Shown here: positions 35,506 through 45,221 of the stretch, piece after piece
How the letters are laid out: each line of letters starts with the position of its first letter
Position numbering within the stretch: the first letter of the stretch is position 1
NCBI RefSeq assembly: GCF_008368715.1
Contig: NZ_SMRS01000001.1
Span: 483,769-547,768, forward strand
Length of the DNA stretch: 64,000 bases
From: Nitrincola tapanii
GTDB lineage: Bacteria; Pseudomonadota; Gammaproteobacteria; Pseudomonadales; Balneatricaceae
Reading direction: 5' to 3'
Made by a program: the position numbers and the translations under genes
The notes under the pieces: model-generated
Seen by the model: the letters and a program-made list of their open reading frames with translations, nothing else
The model's database searches: none
What the model was told of the DNA's origin: nothing

Positions 35506-37374
35506 ATGAACTCACCTAACTCAATTCAGTTGCTTGGCGGTTTGCTCAGTTTATCCACGCCCAGTTCGGCGTTGGGGCTTGAAGGCGGCACCTGGATGCC
35601 GGGTGCCGGTGTTTCGGGGGCTTTTGCAAACTGGTTAGGTCAGGCGATGCAATCTCAACCTCAAGCAGAGGCCAGGATATTCTCTCAGGGTTTAATGGAT
35701 GCATCGACGGGGCAAGATTTCGCCGCAGAGGGCAGAGCCTTGCCGCAAATCGCTGAGTCCTCAGCTGACCTCGATAAGCTCACCGCTTGGTTGCAGGATA
35801 TTCTCCAGGGTGAGCCGGCTGCGATGCGGGGCTTATCTAATGAAGAGCAGGCTTGGTTACAGCAGACCTTACGGGCCTGGTCGAACTTGCATCAGGAAGG
35901 TGGAGCCGTTCCTGAGAACGAGAAGTGGACAACGTCGCCAGCACTCGAAAATTTAAAAAACCAGTGGCAACTTTTGTCAGATCAATTGGAATCCAGTGGC
36001 CGTTTGCCCCTGCAGGCTTGGTCATCTCAGACTTTGAGTGAGGCTCAGGAACTCGCCGCCCAAGCTGAGACAGGTTTAGAGGCTGAAAGTTTGGATTCTA
36101 TGCTACGCCTGTTGGTGTCGATGCTGAATCCTCAGGCTCCAGCCGATCAGGCCGCTTCGAGTGCGCAAACAGCTCAAGTCGATGCTGTCAGTGAGCAAGG
36201 CCTTGAAGTGCAGATGGAGGCCTCCTTAGAGTCTTCATCGCCTGCTGAGGCACTGTCCACCCCTCTAACTCAACCCGATGAGGTGGACCCTCAAGAAGTA
36301 GCTTCCAGTTCAACGGCAATGGAGACTGCACGCGCCTCGCAGCGTGCAGCAGAAGAGGTACTGCAAGCGATACGCGATAAGCTCTTGGCTCGGCAGGAGG
36401 CGCGTGCTGAGGCCTTGGGGCCAGGTCAGGCAAAAGGACAATTAACCGCTTTAGCTGAGGCGTTGCGAAGCTTGGGCATGGGTCGGCCAGATCCGGTTCT
36501 AAAAGGTGAAGCGGATGGCATCAGAAATAGTGATGCCGCCACCTCGACACCTTTGGAGACTGCGGCTTTGCCGGAGTCCTCTTCGCTTGCTGCTCTGGTG
36601 AATCCTAGGTTGGCGGCATCTGAATCCATGTTGAATGCTGCGACAGCGTCTCAAACGCAAATACCCCAGCCCTCTCTCTTAGCACAAGCGGTGAATCAGG
36701 TGGTGAACGGCACGCTTGATGCGGAAGCTGAGGTTGAGGGCTTGAATCCTGAGCCGAAAGCGGTGCTTCGAGAAGTGACTTTAGCGGAAACGGTTGGGCG
36801 TCAAGTGGAGCCTGGATCAGCACGCGCTGAGGCGAGTGCCTCGAATTCAGCGGCTCAGACAACATCTGTATCAGGCTTAAGTGCCCAGGCAAGCAGCTTA
36901 AATGTGGCTGCACCCACGCAAGAGGGATTAACCGCAAAAACGGCTTCGGAGAGTCTGGAATCTCAGCGCCAGTTGTTAAATCCAAATTTTGCGCGCATTT
37001 TGGGTGAGCGTAGTCTCATGATGGTTCAGCAGGGACCGCGTGTGGCTGAAATTCGTTTGGATCCGCCAGAGTTGGGTTCTTTGCGCATTCGTGTTCATCT
37101 CCAGGGCAATGATCAAGTCAGTTTGAGTTTTACCGCCTCGAATGCGGCTGTGCGTGAAGCGATCGAGCAACAGTTGCCGCGTTTGCGTGAGATGTTTTCA
37201 GGGCAAGGGATGCAGTTGGCCGATGCTTCGGTATCGGATCAGTCTCCCGAGCAGGAGCGTCAAGCGTCCTCTGCGCGCAAGGGGCGGTCCTATGGGCGTG
37301 AGAGTGCTGAAGCCGATCTGGAAGGTTTGCCACAAACGCTCAAACCTCTTGGGTTGGTTGACTATTACGCTTGA
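35506..37374 (+). CDS. fliK: Hook-length control protein FliK
   Basis: FliK measures hook length and switches export specificity through FlhB. It has a long low-complexity N-terminal and central region rich in Ala, Gln and Ser. The compact C-terminal Flg_hook domain (about residues 490-590) contains EIRLDPPELGSLRIRVHLQG. I start at 35506 (622 aa) because AGGAG lies nine bases upstream. An earlier in-frame ATG at 35452 falls before the sigma-54 promoter and cannot be on that transcript. Confidence 0.92.
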   Translation: MNSPNSIQLLGGLLSLSTPSSALGLEGGTWMPGAGVSGAFANWLGQAMQSQPQAEARIFSQGLMDASTGQDFAAEGRALPQIAESSADLDKLTAWLQDILQGEPAAMRGLSNEEQAWLQQTLRAWSNLHQEGGAVPENEKWTTSPALENLKNQWQLLSDQLESSGRLPLQAWSSQTLSEAQELAAQAETGLEAESLDSMLRLLVSMLNPQAPADQAASSAQTAQVDAVSEQGLEVQMEASLESSSPAEALSTPLTQPDEVDPQEVASSSTAMETARASQRAAEEVLQAIRDKLLARQEARAEALGPGQAKGQLTALAEALRSLGMGRPDPVLKGEADGIRNSDAATSTPLETAALPESSSLAALVNPRLAASESMLNAATASQTQIPQPSLLAQAVNQVVNGTLDAEAEVEGLNPEPKAVLREVTLAETVGRQVEPGSARAEASASNSAAQTTSVSGLSAQASSLNVAAPTQEGLTAKTASESLESQRQLLNPNFARILGERSLMMVQQGPRVAEIRLDPPELGSLRIRVHLQGNDQVSLSFTASNAAVREAIEQQLPRLREMFSGQGMQLADASVSDQSPEQERQASSARKGRSYGRESAEADLEGLPQTLKPLGLVDYYA

Positions 37375-37445
37375 GGTTCTTCACCTCTGCCGTGGGGGGT
37401 GTGATATATTATCAAACCATTCAGATTCTTGCGAAGAGGTAGCGC

Positions 37446-37961
37446 ATGGCAGAGAAAGAGGCAGTCGAGCCTGCAGCAGAAGGTAAGGGTTCTTCGAAAA
37501 AACTGATCATCATCATTGCTTTGGCCGTTGTGCTGGTACTGGCCGGTGGTGGAGCGGCAGCTTGGTTTTTCTTGAGCGGTTCATCCTCTGAGGATCCCGA
37601 TGCGCCTAAGGTTGAGGTCAAGCGTCCGGCGATCTATGTCAAATTGCGTACTCTGGAAGGACGGCCTATGTTTGTGGCCTCCATGCAATCCAGTTCAGGA
37701 CAGCGCCATCTGATGCAAATTTATGCTGAAGCCAAAACGCGTGACCCTGCTGTGGAGCAAGCACTTAATCAACACATGCCGCTGGTGGTCGCCCGACTCA
37801 ATACGCTATTTACTACGGCGGATCCTGAGAGTTTGCGCCTGGTGGAAGGTAAGCGAGCGCTGCAACAGCAAGCCACTGCAATTGTTCAGGAAGTGATGTC
37901 GGATAAGGCTGGCAACTCGGGCGTTGAAATTGTGCTCTTCACCAGTATTGTGATGCAGTAA
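37446..37961 (+). CDS. fliL: Flagellar basal body protein FliL
   Basis: This single-pass inner-membrane protein is linked to stator function. It has a Lys-rich cytoplasmic start, one helix at about residues 20-43, and a periplasmic domain with KRPAIYVKLRTLEGRPMFVAS-type sequence. It is 171 aa. GAAGAGG precedes the ATG. It heads fliLMNOPQR-flhB. Confidence 0.93.
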   Translation: MAEKEAVEPAAEGKGSSKKLIIIIALAVVLVLAGGGAAAWFFLSGSSSEDPDAPKVEVKRPAIYVKLRTLEGRPMFVASMQSSSGQRHLMQIYAEAKTRDPAVEQALNQHMPLVVARLNTLFTTADPESLRLVEGKRALQQQATAIVQEVMSDKAGNSGVEIVLFTSIVMQ

Positions 37962-37976
37962 TAGGGAAAGCGCGCT

Positions 37977-38960
37977 ATGTCCGTGAAAGACCTGCTGTCA
38001 CAAGACGAAATTGATGCGCTTTTGCATGGTGTTGATGAGGGTGATGTTGAAACGGCTGAAGATCAGCCCGAGGACGATGGCTCGGGTGTTCGTCTCTATG
38101 ATCTAGCCAGCCAGGAGCGAATTGTCCGGGGTCGTATGCCGACTCTGGAGATGATTAATGAGCGTTTTGCACGTTCAGCCCGCACCACCCTGTTTAATCT
38201 CATTCGTAAACCTGCGGATGTGACGGTTGGAGGGGTGCAGGTGATGAAGTATGTGGACTATATCCATACCCTGTATGTTCCGACCAGTATGACCTTGATG
38301 AAAGTGCACCCTTGGCGAGGCACAGGTTTATTCATCATGGATGCTAAGCTCGTCTTCAAGCTGGTTGATCAGTTTTTTGGTGGCGATGGCCGTCATGCCA
38401 AAATAGAAGGGCGTGATTTTACCCCGACTGAAACACGCATTGTTTTTAAAGCTGTCAATCAATTGTTTCAGGATATGTATGAAGCTTGGTTGCCGCTGGT
38501 CAAACTGCGTTTTGAGCAGACGGGCCATGAATTGAATCCAGCGATGGCTAACATTGTCAACCCCAGTGAAGTGGTTGTGGTCAGTACCTTTCAAGTCGAT
38601 CTTGAAGGTGGAAATGGCGAGTTTCATGTCACCTTACCCTACTCAATGATCGAGCCGATTCGTGATCAGCTCACTTCAGCCTTTCAAAGCAGTGAACATG
38701 AGAAAGATGAGCGTTGGTTAAGTTCTTTGCGTCGCGATATCGTGCATGCCTATCTGGATCTGGATCTGTTGGTGGCTGAGCGAGTCATGACATTGCGTGA
38801 TGTGATGGAGTTTGAGGTGGGGGATGTTGTGCCTTTAGAGATTCCTGAAGAGCTGACTTTGCTTGCCAACGGTGTGCCCATGTATACCTGCCAACTCGGC
38901 ACATCACGTGGTAATCTAGCGGTTAAAATTCGAGAAGCGATTCAACAGGATGTGGATTAA
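37977..38960 (+). CDS. fliM: Flagellar switch protein FliM
   Basis: This C-ring protein binds phosphorylated CheY through its N-terminal peptide LLSQDEIDALLHG (residues 6-18). A middle CheC-like domain and a C-terminal SpoA domain follow. The 327-aa length is normal. Peptides of nearly the same sequence recur in the CheA linker in this window. Confidence 0.96.
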   Translation: MSVKDLLSQDEIDALLHGVDEGDVETAEDQPEDDGSGVRLYDLASQERIVRGRMPTLEMINERFARSARTTLFNLIRKPADVTVGGVQVMKYVDYIHTLYVPTSMTLMKVHPWRGTGLFIMDAKLVFKLVDQFFGGDGRHAKIEGRDFTPTETRIVFKAVNQLFQDMYEAWLPLVKLRFEQTGHELNPAMANIVNPSEVVVVSTFQVDLEGGNGEFHVTLPYSMIEPIRDQLTSAFQSSEHEKDERWLSSLRRDIVHAYLDLDLLVAERVMTLRDVMEFEVGDVVPLEIPEELTLLANGVPMYTCQLGTSRGNLAVKIREAIQQDVD

Positions 38961-39074
38961 ACGTCAATGTCTTTTGCTCCCTATAAGGAGCGCGTAAAGG
39001 GCTTGGCTTCTTGTGTGAAGGGCTTATGTGAATCGCTTGTAGGGTGCTGGTGCGACTCTTTTGGAGACTAGAGT
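38961..39074. other. fliM-fliN gap with short repeats
   Basis: The gap of 114 bases is long for this operon. It contains a small inverted repeat (GCTCC / GGAGC) and imperfect repeats of AAGGGCTT. No gene, sigma-28 or sigma-54 promoter is recognised. Confidence 0.4.
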
Positions 39075-39473
39075 GTGAGTGAAGATGTAGATCAACAGGC
39101 GCTGGCAGATGAGTGGGCGGCTGCCATGGAAGAGCAAACCGGGCAGTCCCTGGCGGAGGATATTCATCGCGTTGAGTTTAATGAACTCCAGGATGAAGCT
39201 CAGACCGCAGCCGATCCTCGCCTTGATGTGATTCTTGACATTCCGGTGCGCTTGACCGTTGAAGTCGGTGGAACTGAGATTGCCATACGTAATCTGTTGC
39301 AGTTGAGTCAGGGATCGGTCATTGAACTGGCGCGTGTTGCCGGTGAGCCTCTGGATGTTAAGGTCAACGGAACCTTGATTGCTCACGGTGAAGTCGTGGT
39401 GGTGAATGATCGATACGGAATACGTTTGACGGATGTTATCAGTCCGCAAGAGCGTATTCGGCGGTTGAAATAA
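39075..39473 (+). CDS. fliN: Flagellar switch protein FliN
   Basis: FliN is the C-ring base component. The C-terminal SpoA domain (about residues 55-132) has LDVILDIPVRLTVEVGGTEI and VAGEPLDVKVNGTLIAHGEVVVV. The N-terminal 50 residues are acidic and variable. It starts at GTG 39075, with GGAG about eight bases upstream. Confidence 0.95.
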   Translation: MSEDVDQQALADEWAAAMEEQTGQSLAEDIHRVEFNELQDEAQTAADPRLDVILDIPVRLTVEVGGTEIAIRNLLQLSQGSVIELARVAGEPLDVKVNGTLIAHGEVVVVNDRYGIRLTDVISPQERIRRLK

Positions 39474-39478
39474 ATCTT

Positions 39479-39946
39479 ATGTTTGCCAAAGCGCTTAGCC
39501 TAAAAAAACATCTTTTACCGTTGATCGGTGGCCTATTTTATTTCTGGGGCACCAGTGCTTGGGCAGAGGGCAATAGTGCGGTGTCGCGCCCAAGCTATCC
39601 GGGAAGTGATCCACTGAGTTTCAGTGCCTTTTTGCAGTTGGCTTTGGGCTTGTTGTTGGTGCTGGGCGTCATTTTTTTCTTGGCTTGGTTACTCAAACGC
39701 ATGAGTTTTCTACCGGGTCAGCACCCACAGTTGCGTATTCTAGCGGCGATTCCGCTGAGTCATCGTGAACGGGCAGTATTGATTCAGGTGGGTGATGAGC
39801 AGCTTTTGCTGGGTGTGGCGCCGGGGCAGGTCAATCTTTTAAAAAGCTTTGATCAACCTATTCTCACGACGGATATCGCATCGACGAGTGATTTTTCCAA
39901 ACGTCTGCAGCGCTTATTGAATAGCAAGAGCGATGTACCGTCATGA
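39479..39946 (+). CDS. fliO: Flagellar export assembly protein FliO
   Basis: This 155-aa inner-membrane protein helps assemble the FliP ring. An N-terminal signal-like hydrophobic segment (about 13-29) and a second helix (about 50-72; [19 protein letters not shown]) precede the cytoplasmic beta domain with [23 protein letters not shown]. Its stop overlaps the fliP ATG. Confidence 0.9.
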   Translation: MFAKALSLKKHLLPLIGGLFYFWGTSAWAEGNSAVSRPSYPGSDPLSFSAFLQLALGLLLVLGVIFFLAWLLKRMSFLPGQHPQLRILAAIPLSHRERAVLIQVGDEQLLLGVAPGQVNLLKSFDQPILTTDIASTSDFSKRLQRLLNSKSDVPS

Positions 39947-40689
39947 GGTGGCTCGCTTTATTAGGACTGTGTCTAGTTTGCCTGATGCCGAGTTGGGTTT
40001 GGGCGCAGGATATCAGTCTCCCTGCGGTGACCATGCAGGTGGCAGAAGACGGCTCAACTGAGTACAGCATCACCATCCAGATTCTGGCATTGATGACCCT
40101 GCTGACTTTCTTGCCGGCCATGGTCATGATGATGACGTCCTTTACCCGTATTGTCATTGTCTTTGCAATTTTGCGTCAGGCTTTGGGTTTGCAGCAAACA
40201 CCTTCTAATCAGGTGTTGGTGGGTTTAGCCCTGTTCCTCACCTTTTTTATCATGACCCCCGTACTAGACCGAGTGAATCAAGAAGCGGTTCAGCCTTATA
40301 TGGCGGAAACACTTTCCAGTACCGATGCTTTGGCTGCTGCGGGTGTGCCCTTTCATGAGTTTATGATTCGCAATACTCGAGAAAGTGATCTTGAGCTGTT
40401 TATGCGAATAGGGGAGGTGCCTCCGGTCGAAACGGAAGCGGATGTCCCCTATCGAGTTTTGATTCCGGCTTTTGTGGTTAGTGAACTGAAAACGGCTTTC
40501 CAGATCGGTTTTATGCTGTTTATCCCCTTTCTTGTGATTGATCTGGTCGTCGCCAGCGTCTTGATGGCCATGGGTATGATGATGTTATCGCCGGTCATCG
40601 TATCTTTGCCGTTTAAAATCATGCTGTTTGTTTTGGTAGATGGTTGGGCGATGGTAGTGGGCACGCTAGCGGCCAGTTTTGGGCTTTAG
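39943..40689 (+). CDS. fliP: Flagellar export gate protein FliP
   Basis: FliP is a core subunit of the FliPQR gate. The sequence has a cleavable signal peptide (about residues 1-21, ending WAQ), then the family segments [23 protein letters not shown] and GQ-free [20 protein letters not shown]. It is 248 aa. Confidence 0.96.
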   Translation: MRWLALLGLCLVCLMPSWVWAQDISLPAVTMQVAEDGSTEYSITIQILALMTLLTFLPAMVMMMTSFTRIVIVFAILRQALGLQQTPSNQVLVGLALFLTFFIMTPVLDRVNQEAVQPYMAETLSSTDALAAAGVPFHEFMIRNTRESDLELFMRIGEVPPVETEADVPYRVLIPAFVVSELKTAFQIGFMLFIPFLVIDLVVASVLMAMGMMMLSPVIVSLPFKIMLFVLVDGWAMVVGTLAASFGL

Positions 40690-40703
40690 CGAAGGAGGTC
40701 AGA

Positions 40704-40973
40704 TTGCTGGTTGAAAATACCCTAGACCTTTATGGCGGAGCCTTCTGGCTGATCATTAAGATCGTTGCGATCATTGTCGGTCCTGCGCTGGTAGTAGGTT
40801 TGATCATTTCGGTTTTCCAGGCCGCGACCCAGATTAACGAGCAGACGCTAAGTTTCCTTCCGCGATTAATCGTCAGCTTGCTAGCGTTGATGTATGCCGG
40901 TCCCTGGATCGTGACCCAGATTATGGATTTGTTTACCTTCTTATTTATGAATATTCCGCACATGATAGGTTAA
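40704..40973 (+). CDS. fliQ: Flagellar export gate protein FliQ
   Basis: An 89-residue protein with two membrane helices; VVGLIISVFQAATQINEQTLSF is the family signature. It starts at TTG 40704, five bases after a perfect AGGAGG (40693-40698). This gives exactly the usual FliQ length, whereas the upstream in-frame ATG would add 20 residues that overlap fliP. Confidence 0.93.
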   Translation: MLVENTLDLYGGAFWLIIKIVAIIVGPALVVGLIISVFQAATQINEQTLSFLPRLIVSLLALMYAGPWIVTQIMDLFTFLFMNIPHMIG

Positions 40974-40977
40974 GGGG

Positions 40978-41763
40978 ATGTTTGTCTCTTTAGCTGAATT
41001 GGAACAAATGGTCAGTAGTTTCCTCTGGCCTCTGTTCCGTATCGCTTCGTTTTTTATGGCCATTCCAATTATCGGTACACAAATGGTACCCATGCGTGTG
41101 CGTTTGGGCTTGGCTCTGGTGATGACGGCATTGATCGTGCCGGTTTTGCCGGAGATGCCCAGTTTCAGCGGTTTATCAGTTGAGGCTTGGTTGATCATTA
41201 TTCAGCAGATCTTGATAGGCACGATTTTGGGGTTTGCGCTGAATATTTTGTTTCAGAGTTTTGTCACCGGAGCGCAGTTGATTGCGATGCAGTCAGGCCT
41301 GGGTTTTGCGATGGTGACCGATCCGGCAAATGGTGTCAGTGTGGTGGTGGTAGCGCAGCTCTATTCTATGCTGTCGATGCTCCTGTTTCTGGCGATGAAC
41401 GGCCATCTGGTGATGATCGATATTCTTGCCAAAAGCTTTTATGTCCTGCCGGTTGGTTTTGAAGGCTTCTCGCAGGAGGTTTATTTAAAGTTGGTGCTGT
41501 CTTTAAGTTGGTTGTTTATGGCAGCCCTCTTAATGGCTCTGCCTGCGGTCACAGCTCTGTTAATTATTAACTTCGCTTTTGGCATCATGACCAAGGCGGC
41601 GCCACAGTTAAATATTTTTGCCATAGGTTTTCCTTTCACCATGCTAGTGGGACTGGTGATGTACTGGGCGAATTTGCCGATTTTTTACGACCATTATTTG
41701 CGGATGACGGATTTTATGTTGAATTTTATCCGTGACCTCTTACCCAATGCCTCCGGAGTTTAG
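40978..41763 (+). CDS. fliR: Flagellar export gate protein FliR
   Basis: This 261-aa protein has about six membrane helices. Typical FliR segments include the GT-LGFALNILFQSFVTGAQLIAMQ region and the C-terminal GLVMYWANLPIFYDHYL. It starts four bases after fliQ and is followed at once by flhB. Confidence 0.94.
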   Translation: MFVSLAELEQMVSSFLWPLFRIASFFMAIPIIGTQMVPMRVRLGLALVMTALIVPVLPEMPSFSGLSVEAWLIIIQQILIGTILGFALNILFQSFVTGAQLIAMQSGLGFAMVTDPANGVSVVVVAQLYSMLSMLLFLAMNGHLVMIDILAKSFYVLPVGFEGFSQEVYLKLVLSLSWLFMAALLMALPAVTALLIINFAFGIMTKAAPQLNIFAIGFPFTMLVGLVMYWANLPIFYDHYLRMTDFMLNFIRDLLPNASGV

Positions 41764-41765
41764 GA

Positions 41766-42899
41766 ATGGCTGAAGAAACGGGTCAAGAAAAGTCTCAAGA
41801 GCCTACGCAAAAACGTATTGATGATGCGCGTAAAAAAGGCGATATCGCGCGCTCCAAGGAGCTGACGACTCTAGCTCTGCTGATGGCAGCAGGTGCCGCC
41901 GCTTTGCTTTTTGGAGGTGGGGTGGCGAGAACCATGACTGATATCTTTGCGACGAACTTTAGTTTGAGTCATGAAGTTATCAATGATCCGGCTTACATGA
42001 TTAGTTATCTATACCACTCTCTTCTCAATGCGTTTTTAAGCCTTTGGGGGTTTTTTCTCTTAGTGGCTCTGGCGTGTTTATTTGCCTCGATTGCATTGGG
42101 CGGGTGGAACTTTAGCGGCGAGTCTTTAATGCCCAAAGGCAGTCGTCTGGACCCGATCGCCGGAATTAAACGAATGTTTTCGTTGAAGTCCTTAATCGAG
42201 CTGTTGAAAGCAATAGCCAAGGTTCTGATCGTCGGTGCTGTGGCTGTACTGGCCATTACGCTGCTGCGCCCGGAGTTGATGGCGCTCACGGCCGAAAATG
42301 TCATGGCGGCGATAGGTCATGCGGTGACAATTATTGCCTGGGCGTTTCTGGTGATCAGTGCCACCATGATTTTTGTCGTTTTGGTGGATGTGCCTTTTCA
42401 GCTCTACGACTATCGAAAAAAATTGAAAATGACCATGCAGGAAGTGCGCGATGAGATGAAGAACACGGAAGGGAAGCCGGAAGTGAAGCGTCGTATCCGT
42501 CAGCTTCAGTATGAGATGTCGCAACGCAAAATGATGCAGGATGTGCCGACTGCAGATGTTGTGATTACCAACCCGACGCACTATGCGGTTGCAATACGTT
42601 ATGACCAGGCAAGCAGTGATGCACCTGTGGTCTTGGCGTTAGGTGCCGATTTTGTGGCGCTGAAAATTCGAGAAATCGCGACTGAGCATCAGGTTCCGAT
42701 CGTTGAAGCGCCTGCGTTAGCGCGCTCGCTTTTTTATAACGCCCGTATCGGTGATGAGATTCCATCTGGGTTATACAATGCCGTGGCACAAGTGCTGGCC
42801 TATGTGTTCCAGCTCCGAGATCCACTCCTTCCCCAATCCCCCAAAGCCCCACGCGAAAGCGATCTGGAGATTCCAGATGAGCTGCGAGTCGATCAATAG
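41766..42899 (+). CDS. flhB: Flagellar export switch protein FlhB
   Basis: FlhB controls substrate specificity of export by self-cleavage. The 377 residues comprise a charged start (EKSQEPTQKRIDDARKKGDI), four membrane helices, and a cytoplasmic domain with the autocleavage motif NPTH at residues 269-272. The numbering equals that of Salmonella FlhB. It interacts with FliK, encoded upstream. Confidence 0.96.
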   Translation: MAEETGQEKSQEPTQKRIDDARKKGDIARSKELTTLALLMAAGAAALLFGGGVARTMTDIFATNFSLSHEVINDPAYMISYLYHSLLNAFLSLWGFFLLVALACLFASIALGGWNFSGESLMPKGSRLDPIAGIKRMFSLKSLIELLKAIAKVLIVGAVAVLAITLLRPELMALTAENVMAAIGHAVTIIAWAFLVISATMIFVVLVDVPFQLYDYRKKLKMTMQEVRDEMKNTEGKPEVKRRIRQLQYEMSQRKMMQDVPTADVVITNPTHYAVAIRYDQASSDAPVVLALGADFVALKIREIATEHQVPIVEAPALARSLFYNARIGDEIPSGLYNAVAQVLAYVFQLRDPLLPQSPKAPRESDLEIPDELRVDQ

Positions 42900-42916
42900 G
42901 CAAAATTCGCTAAGGT

Positions 42917-42932
42917 TGGCGTAATTCTTGCA
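42917..42932 (+). promoter_or_regulatory. Sigma-54 promoter of flhA
   Basis: TGGCGTA-ATTC-TTGCA matches the -24/-12 consensus with exact spacing and all core bases. Transcription should start near 42943. The activator is expected to be FleQ. Confidence 0.85.
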
Positions 42933-42968
42933 AAATCAGACCTTTAGTCAGTCAAAGTGCGGAATTTC

Positions 42969-42982
42969 GTCATTAAATTGAC
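42969..42982. promoter_or_regulatory. FleQ box in the flhA leader
   Basis: GTCATTAAATTGAC agrees at every defined position with the published FleQ consensus GTCANTAAATTGAC. Its centre lies about 33 bases downstream of the predicted start site. FleQ binding downstream of the flhA start is known in P. aeruginosa. Confidence 0.85.
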
Positions 42983-43076
42983 GATTTAATTTCTTTTCAA
43001 ACAGGTAATACCTCATCTTGGTCTTGAGGTGGGTATGATCTGTGCTTAATTGATGTTTTTTTGACGGTTGGTGGGT

Positions 43077-45182
43077 GTGGATCGAGCGGCAATCCTGAGT
43101 AACGTACGCAGTATCAGTCAGGGGAATCTGGGTATTCCTCTGTTGCTGCTTGTTGTCTTGGCGATGGTTACGCTACCTATGCCTACGCTGCTGTTGGACG
43201 TTTTTTTTACGTTCAATATTGCCCTTTCGATCGTTGTTTTGCTGGTCTGTATTTATGCGCTGCGGCCTTTGGACTTTGCTGTTTTCCCCACCATTTTGTT
43301 AGCGGCCACTTTATTAAGACTGGCTTTGAACGTCGCTTCAACACGTGTAGTGCTGCTGAATGGGCATGAAGGGGGGGCTGCTGCTGGGCAGGTGATTCAA
43401 GCCTTTGGTGATGTAGTCGTCGGCGGTAATTATGTGGTCGGGATAGTCGTCTTTCTGATCTTGGTGATTATCAACTTTGTAGTTGTAACCAAGGGTGCGG
43501 GTCGTATCTCTGAAGTGAGTGCGCGTTTTACCCTGGATGCCATGCCGGGTAAGCAGATGGCTATAGATGCCGATGTGAATGCCGGTTTGATCAGTCAGGA
43601 TGAGGCGCGCGCACGACGCCAGGAAGTCACCCAGGAAGCCGATTTTTATGGAGCGATGGACGGTGCTTCGAAATTTGTTCGAGGTGATGCTGTCGCGGGG
43701 ATTTTAATCCTGGTGATTAACCTTCTCGGTGGTTTAGCCATTGGCATGGTGCAGCATGACTTAGATTTTGATACGGCGATGCGCAACTACTCGCTCTTGA
43801 CCATAGGAGATGGTCTGGTTGCACAGTTGCCTTCTCTGTTGCTCTCAACAGCGGCTGCGGTGATGGTGACGCGAGCCAACTCATCTGAGGCGATGGGCAG
43901 TCAGGTCTTCAGTCAGATGTTTGCATCGCCGCGTGCTTTGATGGTGGCGGCGGCGGTGATTTTTATTATGGGCATCGTGCCGGGGATGCCGCACTTCGCT
44001 TTTATCAGTCTGGCAGCGGCGGCAGCGGGTGCAGGTTGGATGATTTATCGGCGTCAGCAACAGGCGCAGCAACAGGAGGTGGATGAGGCCGATCTGCCGA
44101 GCACGCCGAGACCTGAAGAAGAACAGCGTGATCTCAACTGGGATGATGTGATGCCGGTGGACATGATCGGCTTGGAAGTCGGTTATCGCTTGATTCCCAT
44201 GGTAGATAAGATGCAGGGTGGGCAGTTGTTGGGACGCATCAAAGGCGTGCGTAAAAAACTCTCACAAGATCTAGGTTTTCTGGTGCCGTCGGTGCATATT
44301 CGGGATAACTTGGATTTAATGCCAGGCGCTTATCGTATTACCTTGATGGGAGTGATTACCGGTGAGGGCGAGGTGTATCCTGATCGTGAGTTGGCGATTA
44401 ACCCGGGGCAGGTTTTTGGTTCTTTGAAAGGCGTGGCGGTTAAGGATCCGGCGTTTGGCTTGGATGCCGTTTGGATCGAGAAAAGCCAGAAAGAGCATGC
44501 GCAAACGCTGGGTTATACGGTGGTGGATGCCAGTACGGTGGTGGCGACCCATTTAAATCAGATTTTACAGAGTCATGCGCATGGTTTGTTAGGGCACGAA
44601 GAGGTGCAGCAGCTACTCGATGTGCTGGGCAAATCTTGTCCTAAACTGGTGGAAGAGCTGGTTCCTAAGCGACTGTCGATCAGTACGCTTCTAAAGGTTT
44701 TGCAAAATCTATTGATGGAACAGGTTTCACTCAAAGACTTTCGAACCATCGCAGAGGCTTTGGCTGATGCAGTGGATCGGACTCAGGATCCGCTCTCTTT
44801 GACAGCGGCTGTACGAGTCGCCTTGTCTAGGCTTATAGTACAGAGTATCAATGGCTCCGATATTGAGCTGCCGGTGATTACTTTGGATCCGGCGCTAGAG
44901 CAGATGTTACTGGGTTCTATGCAGCAGGGTCAGCCAAATGATGAAACGCTCGTGCTTGAGCCGGGCATGGCCGAGCGCTTGCAGACCTCTTTGGGTCAGG
45001 CTGCGCAACAGCAAGAGATGATGGGTAAGCCTTCTATTTTGCTCGTGGCGGCTCCGGTGCGGCCATTGATGGCGAGATTTGTGCGTTATGGGGATCATCA
45101 GATTCATGTGCTCTCGTATCAAGAGATCCCTGAGAGTAAGCGTGTCACCATTGTTGCAACAGTGGGTGGAAATCATGGCTAG
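43077..45182 (+). CDS. flhA: Flagellar export protein FlhA
   Basis: FlhA is the export-gate membrane protein and docking platform. The N-terminal half has about eight membrane helices, with GNLGIPLLLLVVLAM and the FHIPEP-type segment RLALNVASTRVVLL and RFTLDAMPGKQMAIDADV. A cytoplasmic ring domain follows (about 360-700). I use GTG 43077, since homologues begin MDRA. TTG 43068 and GTG 43071 are in frame too, and the SD is weak for all. Confidence 0.94.
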   Translation: MDRAAILSNVRSISQGNLGIPLLLLVVLAMVTLPMPTLLLDVFFTFNIALSIVVLLVCIYALRPLDFAVFPTILLAATLLRLALNVASTRVVLLNGHEGGAAAGQVIQAFGDVVVGGNYVVGIVVFLILVIINFVVVTKGAGRISEVSARFTLDAMPGKQMAIDADVNAGLISQDEARARRQEVTQEADFYGAMDGASKFVRGDAVAGILILVINLLGGLAIGMVQHDLDFDTAMRNYSLLTIGDGLVAQLPSLLLSTAAAVMVTRANSSEAMGSQVFSQMFASPRALMVAAAVIFIMGIVPGMPHFAFISLAAAAAGAGWMIYRRQQQAQQQEVDEADLPSTPRPEEEQRDLNWDDVMPVDMIGLEVGYRLIPMVDKMQGGQLLGRIKGVRKKLSQDLGFLVPSVHIRDNLDLMPGAYRITLMGVITGEGEVYPDRELAINPGQVFGSLKGVAVKDPAFGLDAVWIEKSQKEHAQTLGYTVVDASTVVATHLNQILQSHAHGLLGHEEVQQLLDVLGKSCPKLVEELVPKRLSISTLLKVLQNLLMEQVSLKDFRTIAEALADAVDRTQDPLSLTAAVRVALSRLIVQSINGSDIELPVITLDPALEQMLLGSMQQGQPNDETLVLEPGMAERLQTSLGQAAQQQEMMGKPSILLVAAPVRPLMARFVRYGDHQIHVLSYQEIPESKRVTIVATVGGNHG

Positions 45183-45221
45183 ATGGCTGAGATCAACTCG
45201 AGTGCCGAATAAGGGAAGGAT

